Part shown: positions 8,785 through 17,300 of the stretch, one piece after another
Layout of the letters: each line of letters starts with the position of its first letter
How positions within the stretch are numbered: the stretch's first letter is position 1
NCBI GenBank assembly: GCA_041287425.1
Contig: JBEULG010000007.1
Span: 1 to 64,000, forward strand
Direction: 5' to 3'
Length of the DNA: 64,000 bases
Origin: JAFGSI01 sp041287425
GTDB taxonomy: Bacteria > Chloroflexota > Anaerolineae > Anaerolineales > Villigracilaceae
Notes under the pieces: model-generated
Database searches by the model: none
Told to the model about the DNA's origin: nothing
What the model saw: only the letters and a program-made list of their open reading frames with translations
Translations under genes and position numbers: made by a program

Positions 8785-9786
8785 ATGGACTGGAAAGAAC
8801 AAAGTATCCTCGTCACCGGCGGCACCGGTTCCTTTGGCAAGAAATTTGTTGAGGTCATGCTGAAGGAATATCACCCGCGCCGTCTCATCATCTTCAGCCG
8901 CGACGAACTCAAACAGCACGAGATGCGCGTCGGCGGTTTCGATCATCCTTCGCTGCGCTACTTCATCGGCGACGTGCGCGACGCCGACCGCCTGCGGCGG
9001 GCCATGCAGGGGGTGGATATCGTCGTCCACGCCGCGGCCCTCAAACAGGTCCCGGCTTGCGAATACAACCCGATGGAGGCCATCAAGACCAACATCATGG
9101 GCACCAGCAACGTCATCGAGGCGGCCCTGGATGCCGGCGTCCGCAAGGTGATGGCCCTCAGCACCGACAAGGCGGTCAATCCGGTCAACCTGTACGGGGC
9201 GACCAAACTGGCTGCCGAGAAACTGGTCGTCCAGTCGAACGCCTACGCGGCCGGCAGCGCCACCCGCTTCTCGTGCGTCCGCTACGGCAACGTCGTCGGT
9301 TCGCGCGGCTCGGTCGTGCCGGTCTTCCTCGCCCAGCGCAAGTCCGGGCGGGTGACCATCACCGACGAGCGCATGACTCGCTTCTGGCTCTCGCTCGAAC
9401 AGGGCGTCCAGTTCGTCATCCGCTGCATCGAAATCATGCAGGGCGGCGAGGTGTTCGTCCCCAAAATTCCCAGCATGAAAGTCATTGACCTGGCGCGGGC
9501 GATTGCCCCGCGGGCGCGCATCGAAAACATCGGCATCCGCCCCGGCGAGAAACTTCACGAAGTGCTCATCTCAGACGACGAGGCCCGCAGCACGGTCGAA
9601 CTGGAAGACATGTATGTCGTCCTGCCGCCCGAGGCCATGTGGTTCGTCTTCGACTGGCGTTCGCGCGGCAAGGCCTTGCCGGAGGGCTTCCGCTACGCCT
9701 CCGACAACAACACCGACTGGCTGGACCTGGAGGGCATCAAAAAGTTCATTGCGCCCTTCGAGGAGGCCTATGCCAACGGGAATTGA
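8785..9786 (+). CDS. pseB: UDP-N-acetylglucosamine 4,6-dehydratase (inverting), PseB-like
   Basis: A 333-residue extended SDR. PseB enzymes remove water from UDP-GlcNAc and invert C5, giving UDP-4-keto-6-deoxy-L-AltNAc. Seen here: GGTGSFG at 12-18, HAAALKQVP, the STDKA motif with catalytic D128-K129, Y137-x3-K141, RYGNVVGSRGSVVP, and FVPKIPSMK, which separates PseB from FnlA/CapE-type C5-epimerases. ATG 8785 has AGAGAGG upstream (8774-8780). No PseC aminotransferase follows. Instead an RmlD-like reductase does, so the product may be reduced to a 6-deoxy-HexNAc rather than used for pseudaminic acid. Confidence 0.85.
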   Translation: MDWKEQSILVTGGTGSFGKKFVEVMLKEYHPRRLIIFSRDELKQHEMRVGGFDHPSLRYFIGDVRDADRLRRAMQGVDIVVHAAALKQVPACEYNPMEAIKTNIMGTSNVIEAALDAGVRKVMALSTDKAVNPVNLYGATKLAAEKLVVQSNAYAAGSATRFSCVRYGNVVGSRGSVVPVFLAQRKSGRVTITDERMTRFWLSLEQGVQFVIRCIEIMQGGEVFVPKIPSMKVIDLARAIAPRARIENIGIRPGEKLHEVLISDDEARSTVELEDMYVVLPPEAMWFVFDWRSRGKALPEGFRYASDNNTDWLDLEGIKKFIAPFEEAYANGN

Positions 9787-9790
9787 TGGG

Positions 9791-10714
9791 ATGAAGCGGC
9801 TTCTCATCACCGGCGCCAGCGGCCTGCTGGGCCTGAACCTGGCGCTGGCGGCCCACGAGGAGCATACCGTCATCGGCGCCGACCGCTGCCGGCTGGCCGG
9901 CGCGCCGTTCGAGCAGATTTGTCTCGACCTGCTCGAGGCGGGTGCGGTGGAACGCCTGCTCGAGGCGGCCCGCCCCGACTGGCTGATTCACTGCGCTGCC
10001 CTGGCCGACCTGGAAGCCTGCGAGGCCAATCCTGCCCTGGCGCGCCGCCTGAACGCCCAACTGCCCGGCGAACTGGCCGCTGCCTGCCGGGCGCGCCGCG
10101 TCAAGATGATTCACATCTCCACCGATGCCGTCTTCGACGGGACGAAGCCCGGCCGCTACACCGAGGCAGATACCCCGGCCCCGCTCAGCCTCTACGCCCG
10201 CACCAAATTGGAGGGCGAACAGGCCGTCCTGACGGCCAACCCCGATGCCATCGTGGCGCGGGTCAATTTCTATGGTTTCAGCCCCAGCGGACGGCGCAGC
10301 CTGGCCGAGTTCTTCCTCAACAACCTGCTGGCCGGCACGCCCGTGCGCGGCTTCACCGATGTGACCTTCAACCCCACCTTCGTCGGCGACCTGGCTGACC
10401 TGCTGCTGGCCATGCTCGCCGCCGGCCTGAGCGGCCTGTATCACACCGTCGGCGCGGACACCTGCTCGAAATACGACTTCGGCCGCGCCCTTGCCCGCCG
10501 CTTCGGCCTGGACGAAAACCTGATTGCCCCCGCCTCGGTCGAAGGGTCCGGTTTGACTGCCCGCCGCGCCCACAATTTGGGTCTGGATGCTCACAAGTTA
10601 TCCACTGCTCTAGGGCGGCCTCTCCCCTCGTTTTCCACCGGTCTGGAGCGCTTCTATGCACAGTATCAGCAGGGTTATCCACAAAAAATCAGGAGTTATC
10701 AACACCAACCGTAG
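9791..10714 (+). CDS. RmlD-like nucleotide-sugar reductase (SDR)
   Basis: A 307-residue member of the RmlD/dTDP-4-dehydrorhamnose reductase group, which reduces 4-keto sugars bound to nucleotides. It shows TGASGLLG at the N-terminus, STDAVFDG at 110-117 and catalytic Y135-x3-K139. It lies 4 nt after pseB, so it probably reduces the 4-keto product of that enzyme, as WbvR/WbjC-type reductases do in L-FucNAc or L-QuiNAc pathways. No RmlA/B/C genes are near, so true dTDP-rhamnose synthesis is unlikely. The exact product is not predictable. Confidence 0.72.
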   Translation: MKRLLITGASGLLGLNLALAAHEEHTVIGADRCRLAGAPFEQICLDLLEAGAVERLLEAARPDWLIHCAALADLEACEANPALARRLNAQLPGELAAACRARRVKMIHISTDAVFDGTKPGRYTEADTPAPLSLYARTKLEGEQAVLTANPDAIVARVNFYGFSPSGRRSLAEFFLNNLLAGTPVRGFTDVTFNPTFVGDLADLLLAMLAAGLSGLYHTVGADTCSKYDFGRALARRFGLDENLIAPASVEGSGLTARRAHNLGLDAHKLSTALGRPLPSFSTGLERFYAQYQQGYPQKIRSYQHQP

Positions 10715-10911
10715 GCCGCCTTTGCGCGAATCACCCAGAATTCGTTTCATTCGCGTCCTTCGATGCCGACCTCGTTCCAACCCTTCGTTTCATTCGCGTC
10801 ATTCGATGCAGCCTCATTCGCTTCATTCGTGCCATTCGATGCCGACCTCGTTCCACCATTCGTTTCATTACGCGTCATTCGATGCAAAAATCGCTCTCTT
10901 CAGGAGGAAGT
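10715..10911. other. 197-bp intergenic region with repeats and strong RBS
   Basis: Non-coding spacer between the RmlD-like gene and the first NeuB. It contains the four-copy 26-bp repeat described separately (10741-10885). It ends with AGGAGG at 10902-10907, well placed for the ATG at 10912. The last repeat contributes an in-frame ATG at 10882, which is a less likely alternative start. No clear sigma-70 promoter could be picked out. Confidence 0.6.
10741..10885. repeat. four imperfect copies of a 26-bp intergenic repeat
   Basis: Copies lie at 10741-10766, 10784-10809, 10817-10842 and 10859-10885 (the last has one extra base). The consensus begins TTCGTTTCATTCG and ends CATTCGATGC. Copies 1 and 3 are followed by the same CGACCTCGTTCCA spacer, so the array has a higher-order structure. 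Single diverged copies lie at 19223-19248 and 31368-31393, each also just before a gene. Not palindromic and without unique spacers, so not CRISPR. Function unknown. Confidence 0.85.
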
Positions 10912-11979
10912 ATGGAAATCAAAATTGGCAACCACTGGATTGGTCCCAACCATCCCACCTACTTCATCGCCGACATCGCCGCCAACCACGATGGCGACCT
11001 GGCGCGGGCCAAGATGCTCATCCGCCTGGCGAAGGAAGCCGGCGCCGACGCGGCCAAATTCCAGCATTTCCAGGCCCCCAAAATCGTCTCGGATTACGGC
11101 TTCTCGCACATGAACGCCCAGGTCTCGCACCAGGCCGCCTGGAAGAAATCGGTCGTGGAGGTCTATGCTGAGGCCTCCGTTTCCTGGTCGTGGACGCCGA
11201 TTCTGAAGGAAGAATGCGACAAGGTCGGCATTGACTTCTTCACCTCGCCCTATGACCACGAGTCCATCGAGCATGTTGACCCCTACGTCCCGGCTTTTAA
11301 GATCGGCTCCGGCGAAATCGACTGGATTGAAGCCCTCGAACATATGGCCTCGAAAGGCAAACCGGTCATCATCGCCACCGGCGCGGCCACCATTGGCGAG
11401 GTGCAGCGCGCCGTCCACGCCATTTTGAAAATCAACCGGCAACTGGTCTTGATGCAGTGCAACACCAATTACACTGCCAGCCCGGACAATTACGACCACA
11501 TCCATCTCAACGTCCTGAAGACCTATGCCTCCATGTTCCCAGACGTGATTCTGGGCCTCTCCGACCATACCCACGCCCTGGCGCCGATTTTGGGCGCCGT
11601 GGCGCTGGGAGCGCGCGTCATCGAGCGTCACTTCACCGACGACAACAACCGCGAAGGCCCCGACCACAAATTCGCCATGAACCCCGAAACCTGGGCGAAG
11701 ATGGTCGAGGAGACCCGCCTGCTGGAGCGTTCGCTTGGCTCAGGCGACAAATTCATCACCGCCAACGAGCAGGATACCCAGGTCGTCCAGCGGCGCTGTC
11801 TGCGGGCGGCGCGCGACATCCAAGCGGGCGAGGTCTTCACCCGCGAAATGATCGACGTCCTCCGTCCGGCCACGCCGGGCGCCATCAAACCGCACGAAAT
11901 CCCCAACGTCCTCGGCACGAAGGCGCTGACCGACTTGCCCAAAGGCAAGGAACTGCGCTGGACGGATTTGGGCGCCTGA
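10912..11979 (+). CDS. NeuB-family nonulosonic acid synthase, copy 1 (with SAF domain)
   Basis: Condenses phosphoenolpyruvate with an N-acyl hexosamine to give a 9-carbon sialic-acid-like sugar. The 355-residue product has the NeuB TIM barrel (residues about 1-285: IADIAANHDGD, DAAKFQHFQ, SPYDHESIEHV, FKIGSGEI, GLSDHTHALA, VIERHFTDDN) and a C-terminal SAF/antifreeze-like domain (about 290-355). It is more diverged than the copies at 16240 and 31416. ATG 10912 is preceded by AGGAGG (10902-10907). Upstream sugar genes are PseB-like and RmlD-like. The neighbouring SpsF (13090) may activate its product. Whether the sugar is Neu-, Leg- or Pse-like is open. Confidence 0.85.
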   Translation: MEIKIGNHWIGPNHPTYFIADIAANHDGDLARAKMLIRLAKEAGADAAKFQHFQAPKIVSDYGFSHMNAQVSHQAAWKKSVVEVYAEASVSWSWTPILKEECDKVGIDFFTSPYDHESIEHVDPYVPAFKIGSGEIDWIEALEHMASKGKPVIIATGAATIGEVQRAVHAILKINRQLVLMQCNTNYTASPDNYDHIHLNVLKTYASMFPDVILGLSDHTHALAPILGAVALGARVIERHFTDDNNREGPDHKFAMNPETWAKMVEETRLLERSLGSGDKFITANEQDTQVVQRRCLRAARDIQAGEVFTREMIDVLRPATPGAIKPHEIPNVLGTKALTDLPKGKELRWTDLGA

Positions 11980-11999
11980 GGGCTGCGGCCTGCGATGTT

Positions 12000-13097
12000 A
12001 TGAGAATTCTCTACCTCAGCCTCGACTACACCCCGCACGACCACCGCTTCCTCTCTGCCCTGGCGGAGACGGACCACCAGGTCTTTTACGTCCGCTTGCA
12101 GCGCGGCCCGCGCCAGACCGAGGACCGTCCCGTCCCGGCCGGAATCGAGCAAGTCCGCTGGGCCGGCGGCCGAGGCCCCTTCGCCTGGCGCGACCTGCCG
12201 CGCCTGACCCTCAGCCTGCGCGCCGTCCTCCGCCGCCTGCGGCCCGACCTGATTCACGCCGGGCCGATTCAAACCTGCGGCCTGCTTGCCACCCTGACCG
12301 GCTTCCGGCCGCGCCTCATCATGTCCTGGGGCTTCGACCTGCTGGAAGATTGCGACCGCAACGCCTGGTGGCGTTGGGCAACCCGCTTCGTCTTGCGGCG
12401 GGCGTCCTACTTCATCAGCGACAGCCAGGTGACGCGCCAGCGCGCCGTCGCCTTCGGCATGGACCCGGCCCGCACGGCCGTCTTCCCCTGGGGCGTCGAT
12501 CTGCGGCATTTTGCCCCCTCGCCCGCCCCTCGCCGCGCCTCGGGCGGCTTCACCCTCTTCTGCAACCGCGCCTGGGAGCCGCGCTACGGCGTGGACCTGC
12601 TCGCCCGCGCCTTCGTCCGGGCCGCCCGGCAGCGCCCCGACCTGCACCTGCTCCTGCTCAGTGACGGCAGCCAGGGAGCGCAGATTCGCCAGATTCTGGA
12701 ACAGGGCGGGGTCAGCGAACGAGTCACCTTCGCCGGTCAGATTTCGCAGACCCGCCTGCCGCGCTTCTACCACATGGCCGACCTCTACCTCTCACCCGCC
12801 CACGTGGACGGCTCCTCCGTCTCCCTGCTGGAGGCGATGGCCTGCGGCCTGCCCTGCCTGGTCTCCGACATCCCCACCAACCGCGAGTGGGTCGAAGACG
12901 GCCTCAACGGCTGGCTCTTCCCGGATGGCGACGCCCAGGCCCTGGCGGCCAAAATCTTACAGGCTGCCGCCGACCGCCGCGCCCTGCGCCGCCTCGGCCA
13001 GGCCGCCAGGCGCACCGTCGAGGCGCGGGCCGATTGGAAGACCGGCTTCCAGACCTTGCTGGACGTGTATGCTCAAATGGTGAAAGCGTATGCCTAG
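12000..13097 (+). CDS. GT4-family glycosyltransferase
   Basis: A 365-residue GT-B enzyme of family GT4, the retaining glycosyltransferases that use nucleotide sugars in the cytosol. The N-terminal half has a glycine-poor acceptor domain. The C-terminal donor domain runs from about residue 180 (TLFCNRAWEPRYGVDLL), with SVSLLEAMACGLPCLVSD near 280 supplying the family E-x7-E region. The ATG at 12000 gives the N-terminus MRILYLSLDYTPHDHRF. The gene is 20 nt after neuB copy 1 and overlaps the SpsF gene by 8 nt. Sugar and linkage unknown. Confidence 0.85.
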   Translation: MRILYLSLDYTPHDHRFLSALAETDHQVFYVRLQRGPRQTEDRPVPAGIEQVRWAGGRGPFAWRDLPRLTLSLRAVLRRLRPDLIHAGPIQTCGLLATLTGFRPRLIMSWGFDLLEDCDRNAWWRWATRFVLRRASYFISDSQVTRQRAVAFGMDPARTAVFPWGVDLRHFAPSPAPRRASGGFTLFCNRAWEPRYGVDLLARAFVRAARQRPDLHLLLLSDGSQGAQIRQILEQGGVSERVTFAGQISQTRLPRFYHMADLYLSPAHVDGSSVSLLEAMACGLPCLVSDIPTNREWVEDGLNGWLFPDGDAQALAAKILQAAADRRALRRLGQAARRTVEARADWKTGFQTLLDVYAQMVKAYA

Positions 13098-13908
13098 AAC
13101 CATCGCCATCGTTCAGGCCCGCATGGGCGCCTCGCGCCTGCCGGGCAAACCGCTGCTCGACCTGGGCGGCCAGCCCATGCTCCAGCGCGTCCTCAACCGC
13201 GCCCGCCGCGCCCGTCAACTGGACGGCCTGATCGTGGCCACCACCACCCAGGCCGAAGACGCTGCCATCGCCGACTTCTGCCGGGCGGCAGACCTGCCGG
13301 TCTATCGCGGCAGTTTGCACGATGTGCTCGACCGTTTCTACCAGGCCGCCCTCCTCCAGCAGGCCGAAGTCATCGTCCGTATCACCGCCGATTGCCCGCT
13401 CATTGACCCGGCCCTCATTGACGCCGCGATTGGGCTGGTGACGGAAGGCTGGCCGGCGAACACGGCGGACTTCGCCGCCACCCGCCTGCCGCCCCCCTGG
13501 CGGCGCACCTACCCCATCGGCCTGGACGTGGAAGTTTGCACCTTTGCCGCTCTCGAACGCGCCTGGAAGGAAGCCGACCAGCCCTACCAGCGCGAACATG
13601 TCCTGCCCTACCTCTACGAAGGCGTCGTCCTCGACCAGTCGCCCGTCGCCCGCGGCGTTTCGTCGCGCCGCTTCCGCATCGCCCAACTCAACCATGACCC
13701 CGATTACGGCGCCCTGCGCTGGACGGTGGACACCCCCGCAGACCTGGAACTCCTCCGCCAGATTTTTGCCCGCTTCGGCGGCCGCGACGATTTCTCCTGG
13801 CAGGAGGTGCTGGCCCTCTTCGAACGCGACCCCGCATTGGCGGAAATCAACGCCGGCGTGGCCCACAAGACGGCTTTCGATGTGGATGAGCGGCGCAAGG
13901 AGGCTTGA
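13090..13908 (+). CDS. spsF: SpsF-type cytidylyltransferase
   Basis: A 272-residue nucleotidyltransferase of the cytidylyltransferase family (PF02348) that includes CMP-Kdo and CMP-sialate synthetases. The N-terminal signature QARMGASRLPGKPL identifies the SpsF branch, known from spore-coat and nonulosonate loci. Also visible are VRITADCPLIDP and the late LRWTVDTPADL segment, which supply metal-binding acidic residues. It overlaps the preceding GT4 gene by 8 nt and lies in the same run as neuB copy 1. That suggests it activates that synthase's product with CMP, by inference. It is one of four such genes in the window. Confidence 0.85.
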   Translation: MPRTIAIVQARMGASRLPGKPLLDLGGQPMLQRVLNRARRARQLDGLIVATTTQAEDAAIADFCRAADLPVYRGSLHDVLDRFYQAALLQQAEVIVRITADCPLIDPALIDAAIGLVTEGWPANTADFAATRLPPPWRRTYPIGLDVEVCTFAALERAWKEADQPYQREHVLPYLYEGVVLDQSPVARGVSSRRFRIAQLNHDPDYGALRWTVDTPADLELLRQIFARFGGRDDFSWQEVLALFERDPALAEINAGVAHKTAFDVDERRKEA

Positions 13909-13910
13909 GC

Positions 13911-14816
13911 ATGCCCGAAGAAGTTCGCCTCTGCCCCCTGTGCGGATACGACCGCAGCACCCTCTTCGACCGGCGCGAACACTTGGGCCGCCTGGTCTGC
14001 AACCGCCTGTGCAGCCGCTGCGGCCTCATCTTCCAGTCGCCGCGCATGACGGCCGCCGAGGCCGAAGCCCACTACGCCGCCGAATACCGCCGCACCATCC
14101 AGGGCCGCGAAGGCCCGACCGCCAAAGACCTGGATTTCCAGCGCCAGCGGGCGGCGCGGCTGGTGGATTTCTTGCGGCGCAAAGTACGCCGTCTCGAACG
14201 TTGCCTGGATATCGGCTGCTCGTCTGGCCTGCTGTTGCAGCGGCTGCGTGAGACCTACGCCGCCCAGGCGACCGGCGTCGAACCGGGAGAGGCCTATCGC
14301 GCCTACGCGCGGGAGTGCGGTCTCGAGGTCCACGCCAGCCTGGACGAGGTGGAGGCCGACGGCCGGCGCTTCGACCTCATCAGCCTGATTCACGTCCTCG
14401 AGCATCTCCCCGACCCGGTCGCTTACCTGACCCGTCTGCGGGAGCGGCTGCTCGCCGCCGACGGCTGGCTGCTGGTCGAGGTGCCCAACGTGTACATTCA
14501 CACTTCCTTCGAATACGAACACCTCTACTCGTTCAGCCGCCGCACCTTGACCGAGACGCTGCGCAAGGCCGGCTTCCGCCTCGCCGCCGTCCGCCTCCAG
14601 GGGCGGCCGATCTCGCAGTGCTTTCCCTTCTACATCACGGTGCTGGCCCGCCCGCTCGCCGGCCCGCCGCGCCCCTTCCGCCTCCGCCCCGAACGCGGCG
14701 CGGCCCGCAAACGCCTGCTCGGCACCATTTTCCAAATCTTCGTCACCCAGCGCTTCCCGAAACGCTGGTGGCTGTTGATTGACATCGATTCTTATCAGGA
14801 CCCTACGAAGGTATGA
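13911..14816 (+). CDS. class I SAM methyltransferase with N-terminal zinc ribbon
   Basis: A 301-residue protein. Residues about 7-35 hold two CxxC pairs (CPLCGYD and CSRCGLIF) typical of a small zinc ribbon ahead of Methyltransf_23-type enzymes that modify sugars. The AdoMet fold begins at about residue 95 with CLDIGCSSGLLLQRL. DLISLIHVLEHLPDP is the usual motif after strand 4. ATG 13911 is preferred because AAGGAGG lies at 13897-13903. A TTG at 13905 overlapping the previous stop is the alternative. It could O- or C-methylate a nucleotide sugar or cap the exported chain. The substrate is unknown. Confidence 0.82.
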   Translation: MPEEVRLCPLCGYDRSTLFDRREHLGRLVCNRLCSRCGLIFQSPRMTAAEAEAHYAAEYRRTIQGREGPTAKDLDFQRQRAARLVDFLRRKVRRLERCLDIGCSSGLLLQRLRETYAAQATGVEPGEAYRAYARECGLEVHASLDEVEADGRRFDLISLIHVLEHLPDPVAYLTRLRERLLAADGWLLVEVPNVYIHTSFEYEHLYSFSRRTLTETLRKAGFRLAAVRLQGRPISQCFPFYITVLARPLAGPPRPFRLRPERGAARKRLLGTIFQIFVTQRFPKRWWLLIDIDSYQDPTKV

Positions 14817-16243
14817 AAACGATTTTCGTCTGTCTGGATTTCGGCCTGCCGCTGGCCTACTTCTTCGAGACCGACCTGGCGCGCCTGCTGGTGGAACGCG
14901 GCGCCCGCCTGGTGGTGCTCGTCCCGGAGGCCATGCTGGCCTTCACCCGCGAAAAGTACCAGCGCGGCAACATCCTGGTCGAGAGCATCCGCGATGACCG
15001 CGTTGACGCTTACCGTCACAGCCATCTTTCCCGCCTGCAAACCGTCCTGGAATACATCCGCCGCGCCAGCGCCGACCGCGCCATCCCGCTCACCTATGTG
15101 GATACCCACCGCAAGCGCAAGGAGAACTACGCCCCTGCCTGGCAGAAGATTCTCTATCGCTTCGTGCGGCCGGTCATCTGGCTGCTGCGCCGCTCGCGGC
15201 GGGCGCGCCGCCTGTTTGTGGACATCCTCCACCGCTACTTCACCACCGACCTGTACGGCGACCTGTTCGACCGCTATCAGCCCGATTTGATCGTCTCCAA
15301 CACCGCCGGCTGGCGCGAAGACCAGTTCCTGCTGCGCGAGGCCATCCGGCGCGGCATCCGCACCGCCACGGTCATCGTCGGCTGGGATAACCCCAGCAGC
15401 CAGGGGCTGCCCGGGGCGCGGGTCGAGTATGTCAACGTCTGGTCCGAAGTCCACAAATGGGAAATGGCGGCCGGCGTGGACTGGCCGGAGGAGAAGATTC
15501 ACATCGGCGGCATGCCGCTCTACGATGGTTACCTGGACGGCCGCTGGCGGATGAGCCGCGCCGAGTACTTCCGCCTGCATCACCTCGACCCGCACAAGAA
15601 ACTGATTGCTTTCGCCGCCACCGCCCTGAGCATCTCGCCCAACCTGCACCTGATCGAACTCCTGGCGCGCCTGCTCGGCGAACTCAGCCAGCCGGCCCAG
15701 TTGCTCATCCGCCTGCATCCCAATCATTTCAAGTCGCAGAAACACTACCGGCGCGAGGCGCAGGCCATCTACGAAGTCGCCCGCCGTTACCCCGATGTCC
15801 ACGTGGTCGAGCCGGCCGAGGTGCCGGGTGGATTGGAACGTTATTCGGGCGAGGACTTCCCCGAAAAGGCCTCCATGCTGGCCCACTGCGATGTCTTGGT
15901 GACGGTTTACTCGACCATGGTCGTGGAGGCCGCCCTGCACGACAAGCCCTTCATCAGCGCCTGCATTGACGCCCCGGGCGGCTGGAAGGATGAATTCTGG
16001 GTGCCGCTGCACGAAGTCCCCGGCTGGCCGACGGCTGCCCGCGTCAACAAGATGAAAGCCGGCAAACTCGCCCTGACGCCCGACGAACTGCGCGCTGCCC
16101 TGGAAGCCTACCTGGCCGACCCCGGCCTGCATCGCGCCGAGCGGCGGGCCTTCGTTGAGAGCGAAGTGACCTACCTGGACGGCAGCGCCACGCGCCGCAC
16201 CGCCGATTTCCTCTGGTCGCTGGCAGAAGGGAAGTCGCCATGA
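14813..16243 (+). CDS. GT-B-fold surface-glycan transferase (CDP-glycerol/capsule-like), paralog 1
   Basis: A 476-residue protein with a GT-B-like two-domain plan. The C-terminal domain has LIRLHPNHFKS near residue 300 and TVYSTMVVEAALHDKP near 363, a signature shared by CDP-glycerol glycerophosphotransferases and Kdo/capsule transferases. The N-terminus (MKTIFVCLDFGLPLAYFF) has no signal peptide. A basic RRSRRARRL patch near residue 125 may contact membrane lipids. It is clearly paralogous to the protein at 24069 along the whole length (shared YSGED-PEKASMLA, VYSTMVVEA and APGGW/TPGGW stretches). It overlaps its neighbours by 4 nt on both sides. Function is inferred at fold level only. Confidence 0.6.
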   Translation: MKTIFVCLDFGLPLAYFFETDLARLLVERGARLVVLVPEAMLAFTREKYQRGNILVESIRDDRVDAYRHSHLSRLQTVLEYIRRASADRAIPLTYVDTHRKRKENYAPAWQKILYRFVRPVIWLLRRSRRARRLFVDILHRYFTTDLYGDLFDRYQPDLIVSNTAGWREDQFLLREAIRRGIRTATVIVGWDNPSSQGLPGARVEYVNVWSEVHKWEMAAGVDWPEEKIHIGGMPLYDGYLDGRWRMSRAEYFRLHHLDPHKKLIAFAATALSISPNLHLIELLARLLGELSQPAQLLIRLHPNHFKSQKHYRREAQAIYEVARRYPDVHVVEPAEVPGGLERYSGEDFPEKASMLAHCDVLVTVYSTMVVEAALHDKPFISACIDAPGGWKDEFWVPLHEVPGWPTAARVNKMKAGKLALTPDELRAALEAYLADPGLHRAERRAFVESEVTYLDGSATRRTADFLWSLAEGKSP

Positions 16244-17298
16244 AAGACATCCAATCCTTCCAAATCGGCACCCGCCGCGTTGGCCCCGGCCAGCCTTGCT
16301 TCATCATTGGCGAGGTGGCTCAGGCTCACGATGGTTCGCTCGGCATGGCGCACGCCTTCATTGACGCCATCGCCGCTGCCGGCGCCGACGCCGTCAAATT
16401 CCAGACCCACATCGCGGCGGCCGAGAGTTCGCCCCAGGAACCGTTCCGGGTGCGCTTCAGCCGGCAGGACGCCACCCGCTACGACTACTGGAAGCGCATG
16501 GAGTTCACCGAGGAGCAGTGGGCCGGCCTGGCCGAACACGCCCGCCAGAAAGGGCTGATTTTCCTCAGTTCGCCCTTCTCCGAAGCGGCCGTGGACCTGC
16601 TTGCCCGCCTGGGCATGCCGGCCTGGAAAATCCCCTCCGGCGAAGTGAGCAACCCCCTCCTGCTCGAGCGCATCGCCGCCGCCGGCGGGCCGATTCTGCT
16701 CTCCAGCGGGATGAGTTCACTCGCCGAGACCGACCGTGCCGTGGCCTGGATTCGCGAACGCGGCCTGCCGCTGGGCATCTTCCAGTGCACCTCGCAATAC
16801 CCCGTCCAGCCCGAGGCCCTCGGCCTGAACCTGCTCGACCTGTACCGCGCCCGCTATGGCGTGCCGGTCGGCCTCTCCGACCACTCCGGCACGATCTACG
16901 CCGGCCTGGCAGCCGTCAGCCTGGGGGCCAACATGCTCGAGGTCCATGTGACCTTCAGCCGCGAGATGTTTGGCCCCGACGTCCCCGCCTCGGTTACCAC
17001 CGCCGAACTGCGTTCGCTGGTGGAGGGCGTCCGCTTCATCGAGCAGGCCCTCGTCCATCCGCTGGACAAGGATGAACTGGCCGGCCAGATGGAGACGATG
17101 CGCCAGACCTTCGGCAAGGCGCTGGTCGCCGCCCGCGACCTGCCTGCCGGCGCCCGCCTGGCCCGCCCCGACCTGACCGCCCGCAAACCGGCCTCCGCCG
17201 GCCTGCCGGCCGAGGCGCTGGAGGGCGTCCTGGGCAAACGCCTCAAGCGCGCCCTCGCGGCCGGGGACTTTCTGACCTCGGCCGACCTGGAGGATTGA
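16240..17298 (+). CDS. neuB: NeuB-family nonulosonic acid synthase, copy 2 (with SAF domain)
   Basis: PEP-dependent synthase of N-acetylneuraminate or legionaminate type, 352 residues. The barrel shows FIIGEVAQAHDGS, DAVKFQTH, FLSSPFSEAAVDLL, WKIPSGEV, ILLSSGMSS, QCTSQYPVQPE and VGLSDHSGTIY. The SAF domain (about 290-352) is complete. It is followed directly by a hydrolysing UDP-GlcNAc 2-epimerase and a CMP-sugar synthetase, giving the textbook UDP-GlcNAc to ManNAc to nonulosonate to CMP-nonulosonate order. With no aminotransferase present, Neu5Ac is the simplest product of this block. Legionaminate would need genes from elsewhere. Confidence 0.88.
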   Translation: MKDIQSFQIGTRRVGPGQPCFIIGEVAQAHDGSLGMAHAFIDAIAAAGADAVKFQTHIAAAESSPQEPFRVRFSRQDATRYDYWKRMEFTEEQWAGLAEHARQKGLIFLSSPFSEAAVDLLARLGMPAWKIPSGEVSNPLLLERIAAAGGPILLSSGMSSLAETDRAVAWIRERGLPLGIFQCTSQYPVQPEALGLNLLDLYRARYGVPVGLSDHSGTIYAGLAAVSLGANMLEVHVTFSREMFGPDVPASVTTAELRSLVEGVRFIEQALVHPLDKDELAGQMETMRQTFGKALVAARDLPAGARLARPDLTARKPASAGLPAEALEGVLGKRLKRALAAGDFLTSADLED

Positions 17299-17300
17299 GC

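Noticed and set aside
8785..9786. FnlA/CapE-type UDP-GlcNAc C5-epimerase/dehydratase
   Set aside because: The sequence has NPVNLYGATK, RYGNVVGSRGSVVP and FVPKIPSMK as in PseB, instead of the AYPINAMG- and QKAPSS-type segments of the FnlA group.
10368..10682. small minus-strand gene in the RmlD-like region
   Set aside because: Arginine-rich antisense frame overlapping a well-supported gene. No ribosome binding site or recognisable domain.
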